Below, piece by piece: positions 8,893 through 16,401 of a stretch of 60,112 bases of DNA. The translations under genes were made by a program, and so were the position numbers. Each line of letters opens with the position of its first letter. Within the stretch, counting starts at the first letter, position 1. Where the stretch lies: positions 1 to 60,112 of the forward strand of contig DVNE01000011.1 of the NCBI GenBank assembly GCA_018714625.1. The letters run 5' to 3'. The notes beneath the pieces were generated by a model that saw only the letters and a program-made list of their open reading frames with translations, was not told the DNA's origin and did not search any database. Source of the stretch: Candidatus Coproplasma excrementigallinarum. GTDB taxonomy: Bacteria; Bacillota; Clostridia; Christensenellales; Borkfalkiaceae.

Positions 8893-9120
8893 AAATTACG
8901 GACAGTCGTACAGAAAGCCGCTGCACAGACAACCACCGCACGAACAGCCGCCGTTGTGGTGGTCGCCGCACTGACAGCTGCCTCACAGATAAAAGTCGCG
9001 TGATAAGCACTGCGTGATAAACACCGTGCAAATAGCCGTCGTGTGATAAAAACCGTGTAATATCTGTCGTATGGTGGTCGCCGTGTGGCAGCCGCCGCAC
9101 AGCGCGCTGCCGCGGGTGAA
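8893..9120. repeat. Degenerate 14-15 base tandem repeat island
   Basis: About fifteen imperfect units of 14-15 bases follow each other, each containing a CCG or GTCG core and a CAC/GTG element, for example ACAGCCGCCGTTGTG, GTGGTCGCCGCACTG, ACAGCTGCCTCACAG and ATAAAAACCGTGTA. Short open frames cross it on the minus strand, but none has a ribosome binding site and all simply reflect the repeat. It fills most of the 560-base gap between the lipoprotein gene and the rRNA methyltransferase gene. No RNA gene is recognised in it. Confidence 0.6.
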
Positions 9121-9190
9121 TAGCGGATGAACAAGCGGACTTTTTAAATCGCGCAACTTTCGCCGCAACAGAATGAAGGCACAGTCAGGC

Positions 9191-9225
9191 AACAAAAACG
9201 GCGGCCGAATATCTCCGACCGCCGT
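9191..9225 (-). terminator. Terminator of the exonuclease-methyltransferase operon
   Basis: Read on the minus strand, ACGGCGGTCG (9225-9216) pairs with the complementary arm at 9207-9198 and is followed by TTTTTGTT. It sits about 150 bases past the stop of the minus-strand methyltransferase gene. Confidence 0.65.
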
Positions 9226-9375
9226 AAACATATAATATATTCTAATCTGTATATAATTTTTGTTTAATCCGACGCGCAATAATGCGTATCTTTTAATATC
9301 GGCCTATATAAAGCAGTATTGAGCGCCACGCAAGCCGCACCAAAACTGAATTATGCGCCTTATTTTCAGACTGAA

Positions 9376-10668
9376 TTAAACTGTGCGCAGTCCCTTGGGG
9401 TAATGATTTTTTGCAGTACCTCCGCCCACCTTGCACCAGCCAAGCGGAAAGCCCCTATAGGAAACCACCTTCCAGCCGCTTCCCTCGCAGGGGAATGTAA
9501 GCCCGCGCAAATACTGCGCGGCGACCTCCTCCGTCACTTCCGCAAAGTCTGCCTCGCCCTGCCTTAAACACATTGCAAGCGAGTGCGAGGGCACGAACCT
9601 GCCGCCGACAAACTCACCCAGGCGCACGCCTGCGCGCAGCGTCTGAACGGACGGCACGGGCGCACCGTACGGCAGAGAATACAGCGTTTCACCCACGGCG
9701 TAAAGATTTCCGAACTCAACAGCAAGATTATCGCGCGCAAACGAAGAAAACTGTTTTTGCTGCTCCCTGAACTTTGCCTGCGGTTTTTGGGTACGCACCA
9801 AAAAGTCACTCTCCTCGCCCTCCGTCTTTTCAAGAAGGGCGGCAAAATGCCCCTCTCCGCGCACTTTGTGCGGCCAGAGCTTGTGGCAGGTTATCAGTCT
9901 GAATTCGGGGTGAAGAGCTATAAAATGCTCAATCTGTCCCTCGTCCTCTTCACGCGCAAATGTGCAGGTGGAATAGACGAGTTTTCCGCCCGCTTTTAAA
10001 AGCTTTGCTGCACTTTCAAGAATTTCCGACTGCCTGCGGGCGCACATATCTACATTCTGCGCGCTCCACTCTGAAATGGCCGCCTCCTCTTTTTTGAACA
10101 TACCCTCGCCCGAGCAGGGCGCGTCCACAAGGACGGCGTCGAAGCAGGCGGGATAGTTTTGGGCAAGCTCCGCGGGAGAGGAGACGGTAACTATGGCATT
10201 TCTTACGCCCATTCGCTCGACATTCTGCGACAAAATCTTTGCGCGCGAGAAGTTGATTTCATTCAGAAAGAGTATGCCCTCGCCTTGCATTGCAGAGGCA
10301 AGCTGTGTACCCTTACCGCCAGGCGCAGAGCACAAATCAAGCACGTTTTTGCCGCGCAAATCACCCAGAAGGGGCGCGGCGCACATCGCCGAAGGCTCCT
10401 GAACATAGTAAAGCCCCGCGGCGTGCTCGATATACCGCCCGGGCTTTTCTTCGTCAATATAAAACCCTTCCGCACACCAGGGAACAGGCTCGCCGAGCGG
10501 GAAGGGACATATCTCTTTAAAGCGCTGAACGCTCAATTTCAATGTATTAACTCTGAGAGCGCGCTCGGGCGGCCGTTGGTAGCTTGCGGCAAACGCCGCG
10601 TACTCCTCTTTAAGCTCAGCACGCATTCTGTCTGCAAAATCATTTGGCAGATTGTAATCTACGCTCAT
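9376..10668 (-). CDS. RsmB/NOP2-type rRNA (cytosine-C5) methyltransferase, RsmF-like
   Basis: A 430-residue SAM-dependent RNA methyltransferase of the Nol1/Nop2/Sun family. Motif I is DLCSAPGGKGTQL near residue 111. Motif IV is VDAPCSGEGMFKK near residue 180, and motif VI is YSTCTF near residue 239. The two motif cysteines are the release residue and the catalytic nucleophile. The C-terminal third (about 290-430) matches the extra region of RsmF/YebU-type enzymes, which make m5C in 16S rRNA. The start codon overlaps the stop of the upstream exonuclease gene as ATGA. GAGGAG lies upstream inside that gene, so translation is probably coupled. The exact target base cannot be read from the sequence. 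Confidence 0.88.
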   Translation of the reverse strand: MSVDYNLPNDFADRMRAELKEEYAAFAASYQRPPERALRVNTLKLSVQRFKEICPFPLGEPVPWCAEGFYIDEEKPGRYIEHAAGLYYVQEPSAMCAAPLLGDLRGKNVLDLCSAPGGKGTQLASAMQGEGILFLNEINFSRAKILSQNVERMGVRNAIVTVSSPAELAQNYPACFDAVLVDAPCSGEGMFKKEEAAISEWSAQNVDMCARRQSEILESAAKLLKAGGKLVYSTCTFAREEDEGQIEHFIALHPEFRLITCHKLWPHKVRGEGHFAALLEKTEGEESDFLVRTQKPQAKFREQQKQFSSFARDNLAVEFGNLYAVGETLYSLPYGAPVPSVQTLRAGVRLGEFVGGRFVPSHSLAMCLRQGEADFAEVTEEVAAQYLRGLTFPCEGSGWKVVSYRGFPLGWCKVGGGTAKNHYPKGLRTV

Positions 10669-11615
10669 TTCAAAAGCTCCTCAAGCTCTTCAAGCGAAAT
10701 AATTTTAAGGCCTTCCCTTGTAAGCGCGGCACGCGTGCGCGTGGACGCATCGCCTTCGGGGGCGCAATATATATTGCAGTTTGCAAGCTTTTGCGTGTAC
10801 TCGCCGCCTGCGGCATATATTTTATCGAGTAGCGGCAGTGAAAGAGGCAGGTCGTCCTCTATACAGCGCGCAAAGTTGAATATATTGCCCTTGAGACTGC
10901 CATCGGGGCGGCGCTTTTTGCGGGAGAGCGTGACGTAAAATTCCCTGCGCGCGCGCGAGCGCTCTTCCTTGGCAGCGCGGCGTATGGCGGCGTATTCAGA
11001 GTAACCTATAGAGCGCGGCTTTACCATGCAATAATTTTCTATCTTGCCGCGGGTTATTTTAAGGAGCTTTTCAAGCTCTTCAAAGTTGCAGTTTTTAGAG
11101 CGGCACATTGCCTCAGCCACGCGCATTGTGGCGTACGCATCGTCCGCCGCGCGGTGAGGAATGAACTCTATATTGAGATCCTTGGTTATATATTCCAGTC
11201 CGTACTGGCGAGAAAAGCCACCCGTCAGCGTCATATATATAAGCTGTGTATCGGAAAAACTGAAGTTAAACGAGGGCAGCGAAAAACGACGCGTTTCAAG
11301 ATTGAGATAGTTTACGTCGTTATAGGTGGCGTGCCCCGCCACTATGTTGTTTTTATCCTCTAAAAGCTCCCTGATTTTGGGGTAGACCGTGCGGAAATCG
11401 GGGTACTTTTTAAAATCGCCGTACTTGTATGGCAATACCAACCCCTTTTCGCCCTTGGAATCGGTAAGGTGAAAAGCGCCTTTGGGGTTGATTAAAATAT
11501 CTTCCTTTTTAAGGATATTAAAATTTTCGTCGCACAGAACGTAGCCGAAAGCGCAAATCTTGGCAGTGGTTTTATATACGCTTGCACACTCGATGTCAAA
11601 AAAAATAAGGTTCAT
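10665..11615 (-). CDS. DnaQ-like DEDDh 3'-5' exonuclease with C-terminal BRCT-like domain
   Basis: A 316-residue protein. Residues 1-180 form a DEDD-superfamily exonuclease fold. Motif Exo I is FFDIEC (Asp and Glu at residues 6 and 8), a middle motif is GHATYNDVNYL, and Exo III is HRAADDAYAT, giving the DEDDh His/Asp pair. The last 90 residues (LLDKIYAAGGEYTQKLA through LEELEELL) look like a BRCT domain, as in some DNA polymerase III epsilon-like proteins. The ATG at 11615 is chosen because the exonuclease fold starts there. A consensus-like promoter lies about 30 bases upstream. It is first in a two-gene operon with the rRNA methyltransferase. DNA proofreading, repair or RNA trimming are all possible. 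Confidence 0.8.
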   Translation of the reverse strand: MNLIFFDIECASVYKTTAKICAFGYVLCDENFNILKKEDILINPKGAFHLTDSKGEKGLVLPYKYGDFKKYPDFRTVYPKIRELLEDKNNIVAGHATYNDVNYLNLETRRFSLPSFNFSFSDTQLIYMTLTGGFSRQYGLEYITKDLNIEFIPHRAADDAYATMRVAEAMCRSKNCNFEELEKLLKITRGKIENYCMVKPRSIGYSEYAAIRRAAKEERSRARREFYVTLSRKKRRPDGSLKGNIFNFARCIEDDLPLSLPLLDKIYAAGGEYTQKLANCNIYCAPEGDASTRTRAALTREGLKIISLEELEELLK

Positions 11616-11643
11616 ATATCTCTGCCGCCGTAAATATATTTCG

Positions 11644-11672
11644 ATTATAACACATTGATATAAAAATATCAA
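11644..11672 (-). promoter_or_regulatory. Sigma-A-type promoter of the exonuclease operon
   Basis: On the minus strand, TTGATA (11672-11667), a 17-base spacer and TATAAT (11649-11644). It lies 29 bases upstream of the exonuclease ATG, so the transcript would have a very short leader. Confidence 0.75.
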
Positions 11673-11737
11673 TAATAACGCGGCGATAAATTGATTGCAT
11701 TTTGCCGCGCGAAAAAAGCGGGCAGGGCGAAAAATAC

Positions 11738-11778
11738 TGCAAAAATACAGAATGCCGCGGCGCAAAGCGCCGCGGCAT
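11738..11778 (-). terminator. Terminator of serS
   Basis: A perfect 12-bp stem (11778-11767 with 11763-11752 on the minus strand) has a three-base loop, followed by TCTGTATTTTTG. It is 40 bases past the serS stop codon. Confidence 0.8.
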
Positions 11779-11817
11779 ACAATAAAATGAGTATTAAACA
11801 ACAATATTTCAGCTATA

Positions 11818-13110
11818 TTACTTTACGGGCACGATGCGGTCCTTGCCGCCCATATACTTGCGGAGTACTTCGGGAATGAATACGCTGCCATCGGCCTGAA
11901 GATGGTTTTCCACAAATGCTATAAGCATTCTGGGAGGCGCAACAACGGTGTTGTTGAGGGTATGCGCGTATTCGTTTTTGCCCGTTGTACTGCTCTTGTA
12001 CTTGATGCCAAGCCTGCGCGCCTGAGCGTCGGTGAGGTTGGAGCAGCTGCCTACCTCGAAATACTTTTTCTGACGGGGGCTCCACGCCTCTACGTCAAGA
12101 CTTCTGTACTTGAGGTCGGCAAGGTCGCCCGAGCAGCACACGAGCGTGCGCACGGGTATGCCCATAGATACGAACAGCTCAACCGTGTATGACCACATTT
12201 TTTCGTACCAGGCGTCGCTCTCTTCAGGTTTGCAGACAACTATCATCTCCTGCTTTTCAAACTGGTGTATGCGGTATATACCGCGCTCCTCTATGCCGTG
12301 CGCACCCTTTTCCTTGCGGAAGCAGGGCGAATATGACGTGAGCGTTATGGGAAGCTGCTTTTCGTCGAGCACGGTATTCATAAAGCGGCCTATCATAGAG
12401 TGTTCGGAAGTGCCGATAAGATAGAGGTCTTCTCCCTCAATTTTATACATCATTCCGTCCATCTCTTCAAAGCTCATTACGCCCGAAACGACGTCGCTGC
12501 GTATCATGAAGGGCGGGATTACATAGGTAAAGCCCTTATCTATCATAAAATCGCGTGCGTAGGTGAGTACTGCCGAATGAAGACGGGCAACGTCGCCCAA
12601 CAGATAGTAAAAACCGTTGCCGCTGGTACGTCTTGCGCTGTCTAAATCTATGCCGCCGAGGCGCTCGAGTATGTCGAGGTGATAGGGCACTTCAAAGGGC
12701 TTTTCCTTTGCCTCGAGGTAGGTGTTCCACTGAACGTTCTGGCTGTCGTCCTTGCCGATGGGCACGTCGTCGGCTATGATGTTGGGTATGGACATCATAT
12801 CCTTTTTGAGTTGTGCCTCTATCTCGCTCTGGCGTGCCTCTATGGCGGCGACGCGGTCGTTGTTTTCCTTTACCTCCTGCTTGACCTTTTCGGCCTCTTT
12901 CTTCTTGCCTTCCTTCATAAGGGCGCCGATGCTCTTCGAAAGGGTGTTGCGCTTTGCCCTCCTCTCGTCACCTTCGCGCTGGAGCGCCCTCTTTTCTGTA
13001 TCGAGCGCAAGCACCTCGTCTACGAGCGGAAGCTTTTTATCCTGAAACTTCTTTTTGATGTTTTCCCTTACAAGGTCGGGATTTTCCCTTATGAGGTTAA
13101 TGTCTATCAT
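11818..13110 (-). CDS. serS: Serine--tRNA ligase
   Basis: A 430-residue class II aminoacyl-tRNA synthetase that charges tRNA-Ser with serine. Residues 1-110 form the N-terminal tRNA-binding coiled coil. It starts MIDINLIRENPDLVREN and has a long Lys/Glu-rich stretch around residues 35-100. Class II motif 2 is seen as FRKEKGAHGIEERGIYRIHQ and motif 3 near the C terminus, with the TSEHSMIGR serine-pocket region before them. Length is normal. ATG 13110 has AGGAG ten bases upstream; a longer frame upstream lacks conservation. It is monocistronic, with its own promoter and terminator. No T-box leader is visible upstream. Confidence 0.97.
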   Translation of the reverse strand: MIDINLIRENPDLVRENIKKKFQDKKLPLVDEVLALDTEKRALQREGDERRAKRNTLSKSIGALMKEGKKKEAEKVKQEVKENNDRVAAIEARQSEIEAQLKKDMMSIPNIIADDVPIGKDDSQNVQWNTYLEAKEKPFEVPYHLDILERLGGIDLDSARRTSGNGFYYLLGDVARLHSAVLTYARDFMIDKGFTYVIPPFMIRSDVVSGVMSFEEMDGMMYKIEGEDLYLIGTSEHSMIGRFMNTVLDEKQLPITLTSYSPCFRKEKGAHGIEERGIYRIHQFEKQEMIVVCKPEESDAWYEKMWSYTVELFVSMGIPVRTLVCCSGDLADLKYRSLDVEAWSPRQKKYFEVGSCSNLTDAQARRLGIKYKSSTTGKNEYAHTLNNTVVAPPRMLIAFVENHLQADGSVFIPEVLRKYMGGKDRIVPVK

Positions 13111-13152
13111 AAAACTATACTCCTGAAGCTGACATTTTTTTCGTACGACAAA

Positions 13153-13181
13153 ATTATAAACCAAAAGAGAGGCAAAAGCAA
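13153..13181 (-). promoter_or_regulatory. Sigma-A-type promoter of serS
   Basis: On the minus strand, TTGCTT (13181-13176), 17 bases, TATAAT (13158-13153). It is 43 bases upstream of the serS start. Confidence 0.75.
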
Positions 13182-13209
13182 TTAAAATAGACGAACGTGC
13201 GCTATTATG

Positions 13210-13238
13210 TTGAAAAAAATTGCGCCCTGTGCTATAAT
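13210..13238 (+). promoter_or_regulatory. Sigma-A-type promoter of the P-type ATPase gene
   Basis: TTGAAA (13210-13215), 17 bases, TATAAT (13233-13238). It is divergent from the serS promoter and about 75 bases ahead of the ATPase start. Confidence 0.75.
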
Positions 13239-13312
13239 TTAAATATAGCTTTTTGTCCGATAGAAACTTTCGGGCAGATACTTAAGGGCAAAACAAGACT
13301 TAAGGAAGCAAA

Positions 13313-16171
13313 ATGAGTAAAATTTTTTATAAAAAGGGAACGGCGCGGACGGAAACCGACCGCGAAGCCGCAGAAAAGGCCGCAGAGGAAATTGCCGCCA
13401 CAGACGGTACTGAAATTGTTAAAGACGACCTTACGGGCGGCACCAGCGCAAAGGACGGCGCACAAAGCGTTAAAGACGGCCTTTCCGAAGGCGCAAGCGC
13501 AAAGGACGCCAACCTGGGCGGCGCAGGCGGCAAGGATAGTCTTTCAGAGGGTGCTACGAATGACAAGACCGGTACCGACGGCGAAAAAAGCGGCAAAGCT
13601 GACGGCGCTGAAAACGGCAATGACGGAAAAGCCGGCGAGGAGAGCTACCTTGACGAGGACGACGACTTTGACAAGGACAGATTGGTTAAGTACTTCCGCC
13701 GCCACCCGAAAAACAAGATAAACACACGCGTTGAGAGGTACACTCCCGACCTGAACGAGGGACTTACCGCCGCGCAGGTGCAGACGAGATTTTCGCAGTT
13801 TCTGTTCAACGATACGAACAAGAAATATTCCAAGTCCTACGCGAGCATTTTTATAGGCAATATCTGCACATTTTTTAACCTGCTGTGCCTGCTGGCGTTT
13901 ATCGCGCTGATACTTGCCGGCACCAAGCAGATTTCCAACTACCTTGTAATATTTATAACTACCGCCAACATAGTTATAGGCATCATACAGGAGATACGCT
14001 CCAAACTCTCCATAGACCGACTTTCCATTCTGGCCGCCAACACGGCAAAGGTAATGAGGGGCGGCGAGGTCGTGGATATACCCCTATCAGAGATAGTGTT
14101 AGACGACGTTATTCTGCTTGAGACGGGCAATCAGGTGCCCGCCGACTGTATACTCGCCGAGGGCTCGGTTGAGGTAAATGAGTCGCTTCTGACGGGCGAA
14201 AGCGTATCGGTCAAAAAGAATGTGGGCGACGTGCTGTTTGCAGGCAGCTTTATCTCCAGCGGAAACGGCAAGTTCCGCGTGGAAAAGGTGGGCAAGGAGA
14301 CATACCTGCAGAAGCTGACTTCAAAGGCAAAGAAGTATAAGCGCCCCAACTCCGAGCTTATGAACAGCACGAAGTGGATAATCAAGGTTATCGGCGTGCT
14401 GATAATTCCCGTTGCGATAGGCATATTTTTCAGCACCTACGCGAACTACACGCCTGCGGACGGCGCAGATGTTGAGGGCTGGATTTTTTCGGCGCAGGCC
14501 AACTACGCCATACAGCGCACCTGCACGGTTGTAATAGGAATGATACCTTCGGGCATGCTGCTTTTGACTTCGGTTGCGCTGGCGGTGGGCGTTATAAGGC
14601 TTGCAAAGCACAATACGCTTGTGCAGGACCTGTATTCCCTAGAAATGCTGGCGCGCGTAAACGTGCTGTGCCTGGATAAGACGGGCACCATAACCGACGG
14701 CAGAATGAAGGTAAACGACTGCATAATTCTGAACACCGTGGGCGAGCTATCCCTTAATGACATTATGGGCTCTATGCTGGCCGCTCTGGAGGACAACAAC
14801 CAGACCTCCATTGCCCTTTACAACCACTTCGGCCACAGCGATAAGTTGAGCCCCGTTGCAAAAATACCCTTCTCCTCAAAGAGAAAGCTCTCTGCCGTGA
14901 CCTTTGACGAGGTTGGCACATTTGCCTACGGCGCACCCGAGTTTGTGCTTAAACCGCTGCCCGCAAAAGTGGAGAGAATTATAAAGCAATACGCGCAGAT
15001 GGGCATGAGAGTGCTTGTACTCGCCCATTCAACCGCTGCGATAGCGGGCGATAAGCTGCCAAGCATAATGCGCCCCGTGGCGATAATTTCCATTGCCGAC
15101 AACATACGCGAGGACGCCATATCCACCATAAAATGGTTCAAAGAGAACGATGTGGCCGTAAAAGTTATTTCGGGCGACAATCCCGTTACTGTATCTGAAG
15201 TGGCGCGCAGGGCAGGCATAGACGGCGCAGAAAAGTTTATTTCACTTGAGGGGCTGAACGACAGCGAGGTGGAAAACGTTGCCGACAGCTACACCGTTTT
15301 CGGCAGGGTGACGCCCGAACAGAAGGCTATACTGGTGCGCGCGATAAAGCACGAGGGCAACACCGTTGCCATGACGGGCGACGGCGTAAACGATATACTT
15401 GCCCTGAAAGAGGCAGACTGCGCAATATCTGTTGCGTCGGGCAGCGAGGCGGCCAGAAACGTAAGCCACCTTGTGCTTATGGACAACAACTTCAACTCTA
15501 TGCCGAGAATTGTGGCAGAGGGCAGGCGCGTTATAAACAATATAAAGAACTCGTCCTCGCTCTACCTTATGAAGACGCTGTTCACCACTCTTCTTGCCGC
15601 GCTGGTGCTCATTATACCCAATATGCACTACCCCTTCCTCCCTTCGAATATGCTGCTTCTGGAAGTATGCGTTATAGGCGTGCCCTCCTTCTTCCTTTCG
15701 CTGCAACCTAACAATGCGCGCGTACAGGGAAAGTTTATAACGCACGTTATGAGCCGAGCGGTCGCGGGAGGCGTGCTGATGATTTTGTGCGTTATGTCCA
15801 TGTATATAGCAAACGTGGCAAACAGCGCGGAATTCGGCGACTACTATATACCCATGGCTATGATAGCGCTTACATTCAGCGGTCTTGTGATGCTGTTCCG
15901 CGTCTGCCAGCCGTTCAATGCCTACCGTGTTGTGCTGTTCCTATCTATGTTTGCCATTGCCGTGGTATGCTTTGCCGTTGAGCCGCTGGCGGAGTTTTTG
16001 TATATAGGCTGGGGTCAGCTCACCTGGGACTACGCCAGGATACTCGTCATAGTCGTTGTAATCGAGGCGGCGTTCCCGCTTTCTTCGGCGCTGATAAAGA
16101 TTATGGAGATAATCATGCCCTCCTCTACCGGCAACGTAAAAAAGAAACCGCCGCAGGCAAAGGACAGATAA
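13313..16171 (+). CDS. Cation-translocating P-type ATPase, CtpE-like
   Basis: A 952-residue HAD-type P-ATPase. The actuator loop has LLTGES near residue 292, the phosphorylation site is DKTGT near residue 455, and the hinge is GDGVND near residue 689. Pairs of membrane helices flank these, with six C-terminal hydrophobic segments. The segment before DKTGT reads IPSGMLLLTSVALAVGVIRL, like the CtpE group (calcium-linked in mycobacteria), but with PSGM in place of PEGL. Residues 1-120 are an unusual hydrophilic extension with imperfect Ala-Lys-Asp/Ser-Glu-Gly repeats (SAKDG, LSEGAS), ending in an Asp-rich run. AAGGAAG precedes the ATG. It is monocistronic. The ion transported is not certain. Confidence 0.88.
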   Translation: MSKIFYKKGTARTETDREAAEKAAEEIAATDGTEIVKDDLTGGTSAKDGAQSVKDGLSEGASAKDANLGGAGGKDSLSEGATNDKTGTDGEKSGKADGAENGNDGKAGEESYLDEDDDFDKDRLVKYFRRHPKNKINTRVERYTPDLNEGLTAAQVQTRFSQFLFNDTNKKYSKSYASIFIGNICTFFNLLCLLAFIALILAGTKQISNYLVIFITTANIVIGIIQEIRSKLSIDRLSILAANTAKVMRGGEVVDIPLSEIVLDDVILLETGNQVPADCILAEGSVEVNESLLTGESVSVKKNVGDVLFAGSFISSGNGKFRVEKVGKETYLQKLTSKAKKYKRPNSELMNSTKWIIKVIGVLIIPVAIGIFFSTYANYTPADGADVEGWIFSAQANYAIQRTCTVVIGMIPSGMLLLTSVALAVGVIRLAKHNTLVQDLYSLEMLARVNVLCLDKTGTITDGRMKVNDCIILNTVGELSLNDIMGSMLAALEDNNQTSIALYNHFGHSDKLSPVAKIPFSSKRKLSAVTFDEVGTFAYGAPEFVLKPLPAKVERIIKQYAQMGMRVLVLAHSTAAIAGDKLPSIMRPVAIISIADNIREDAISTIKWFKENDVAVKVISGDNPVTVSEVARRAGIDGAEKFISLEGLNDSEVENVADSYTVFGRVTPEQKAILVRAIKHEGNTVAMTGDGVNDILALKEADCAISVASGSEAARNVSHLVLMDNNFNSMPRIVAEGRRVINNIKNSSSLYLMKTLFTTLLAALVLIIPNMHYPFLPSNMLLLEVCVIGVPSFFLSLQPNNARVQGKFITHVMSRAVAGGVLMILCVMSMYIANVANSAEFGDYYIPMAMIALTFSGLVMLFRVCQPFNAYRVVLFLSMFAIAVVCFAVEPLAEFLYIGWGQLTWDYARILVIVVVIEAAFPLSSALIKIMEIIMPSSTGNVKKKPPQAKDR

Positions 16172-16212
16172 ATAAGTACTGCATTAAAACTTTATAAAAT
16201 GACAGCTTGAAT

Positions 16213-16262
16213 AAACAGCAGCGGCTTGCGGGAAATTCCCGCAAGCCGCTGCTGTTTTATAA
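16213..16262 (+). terminator. Terminator of the P-type ATPase gene
   Basis: A perfect 22-bp inverted repeat (16213-16234 and 16236-16257) with sequence core AGCGGCTTGCGGG ends in TTTTATAATTT. It probably works in both directions between the convergent ATPase and gyrA genes. Confidence 0.85.
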
Positions 16263-16287
16263 TTTGCATATAAAATCTGCAATTGAT

Positions 16288-16316
16288 AAAGCCTGCCGAA
16301 AACGGCAGGCTTTAAA
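16288..16316 (-). terminator. Terminator of the gyrBA operon
   Basis: An 11-bp stem AAAGCCTGCCG (16288-16298) with its complement at 16303-16313 around AAAA. On the minus strand the 3' side ends in TTTATC. It is about 90 bases past the gyrA stop. Confidence 0.6.
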
Positions 16317-16401
16317 CTGCAAAAATTACGGCTTTTTCAGCCAGAAAGTACTCTTCTTTGAGCACTGAAAAGGCGTTAGTTGGGGCATAGTACGGGGTGT
16401 T

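Noticed and set aside
8893-9120. CRISPR array
   Set aside because: Units are 14-15 bases, imperfect, directly adjacent and without spacers. No cas genes are in the window.
8862-9134. Short minus-strand frames through the repeat island, read as five-residue repeats
   Set aside because: The five-residue pattern follows from a 15-base DNA period; all frames show it and none has a ribosome binding site. They lack the A(D/N)Lxx pentapeptide-repeat consensus.
13111-13312. A T-box leader upstream of serS
   Set aside because: The promoter lies only 43 bases from the start and no TGGNACCGCG-type sequence or specifier hairpin is present.
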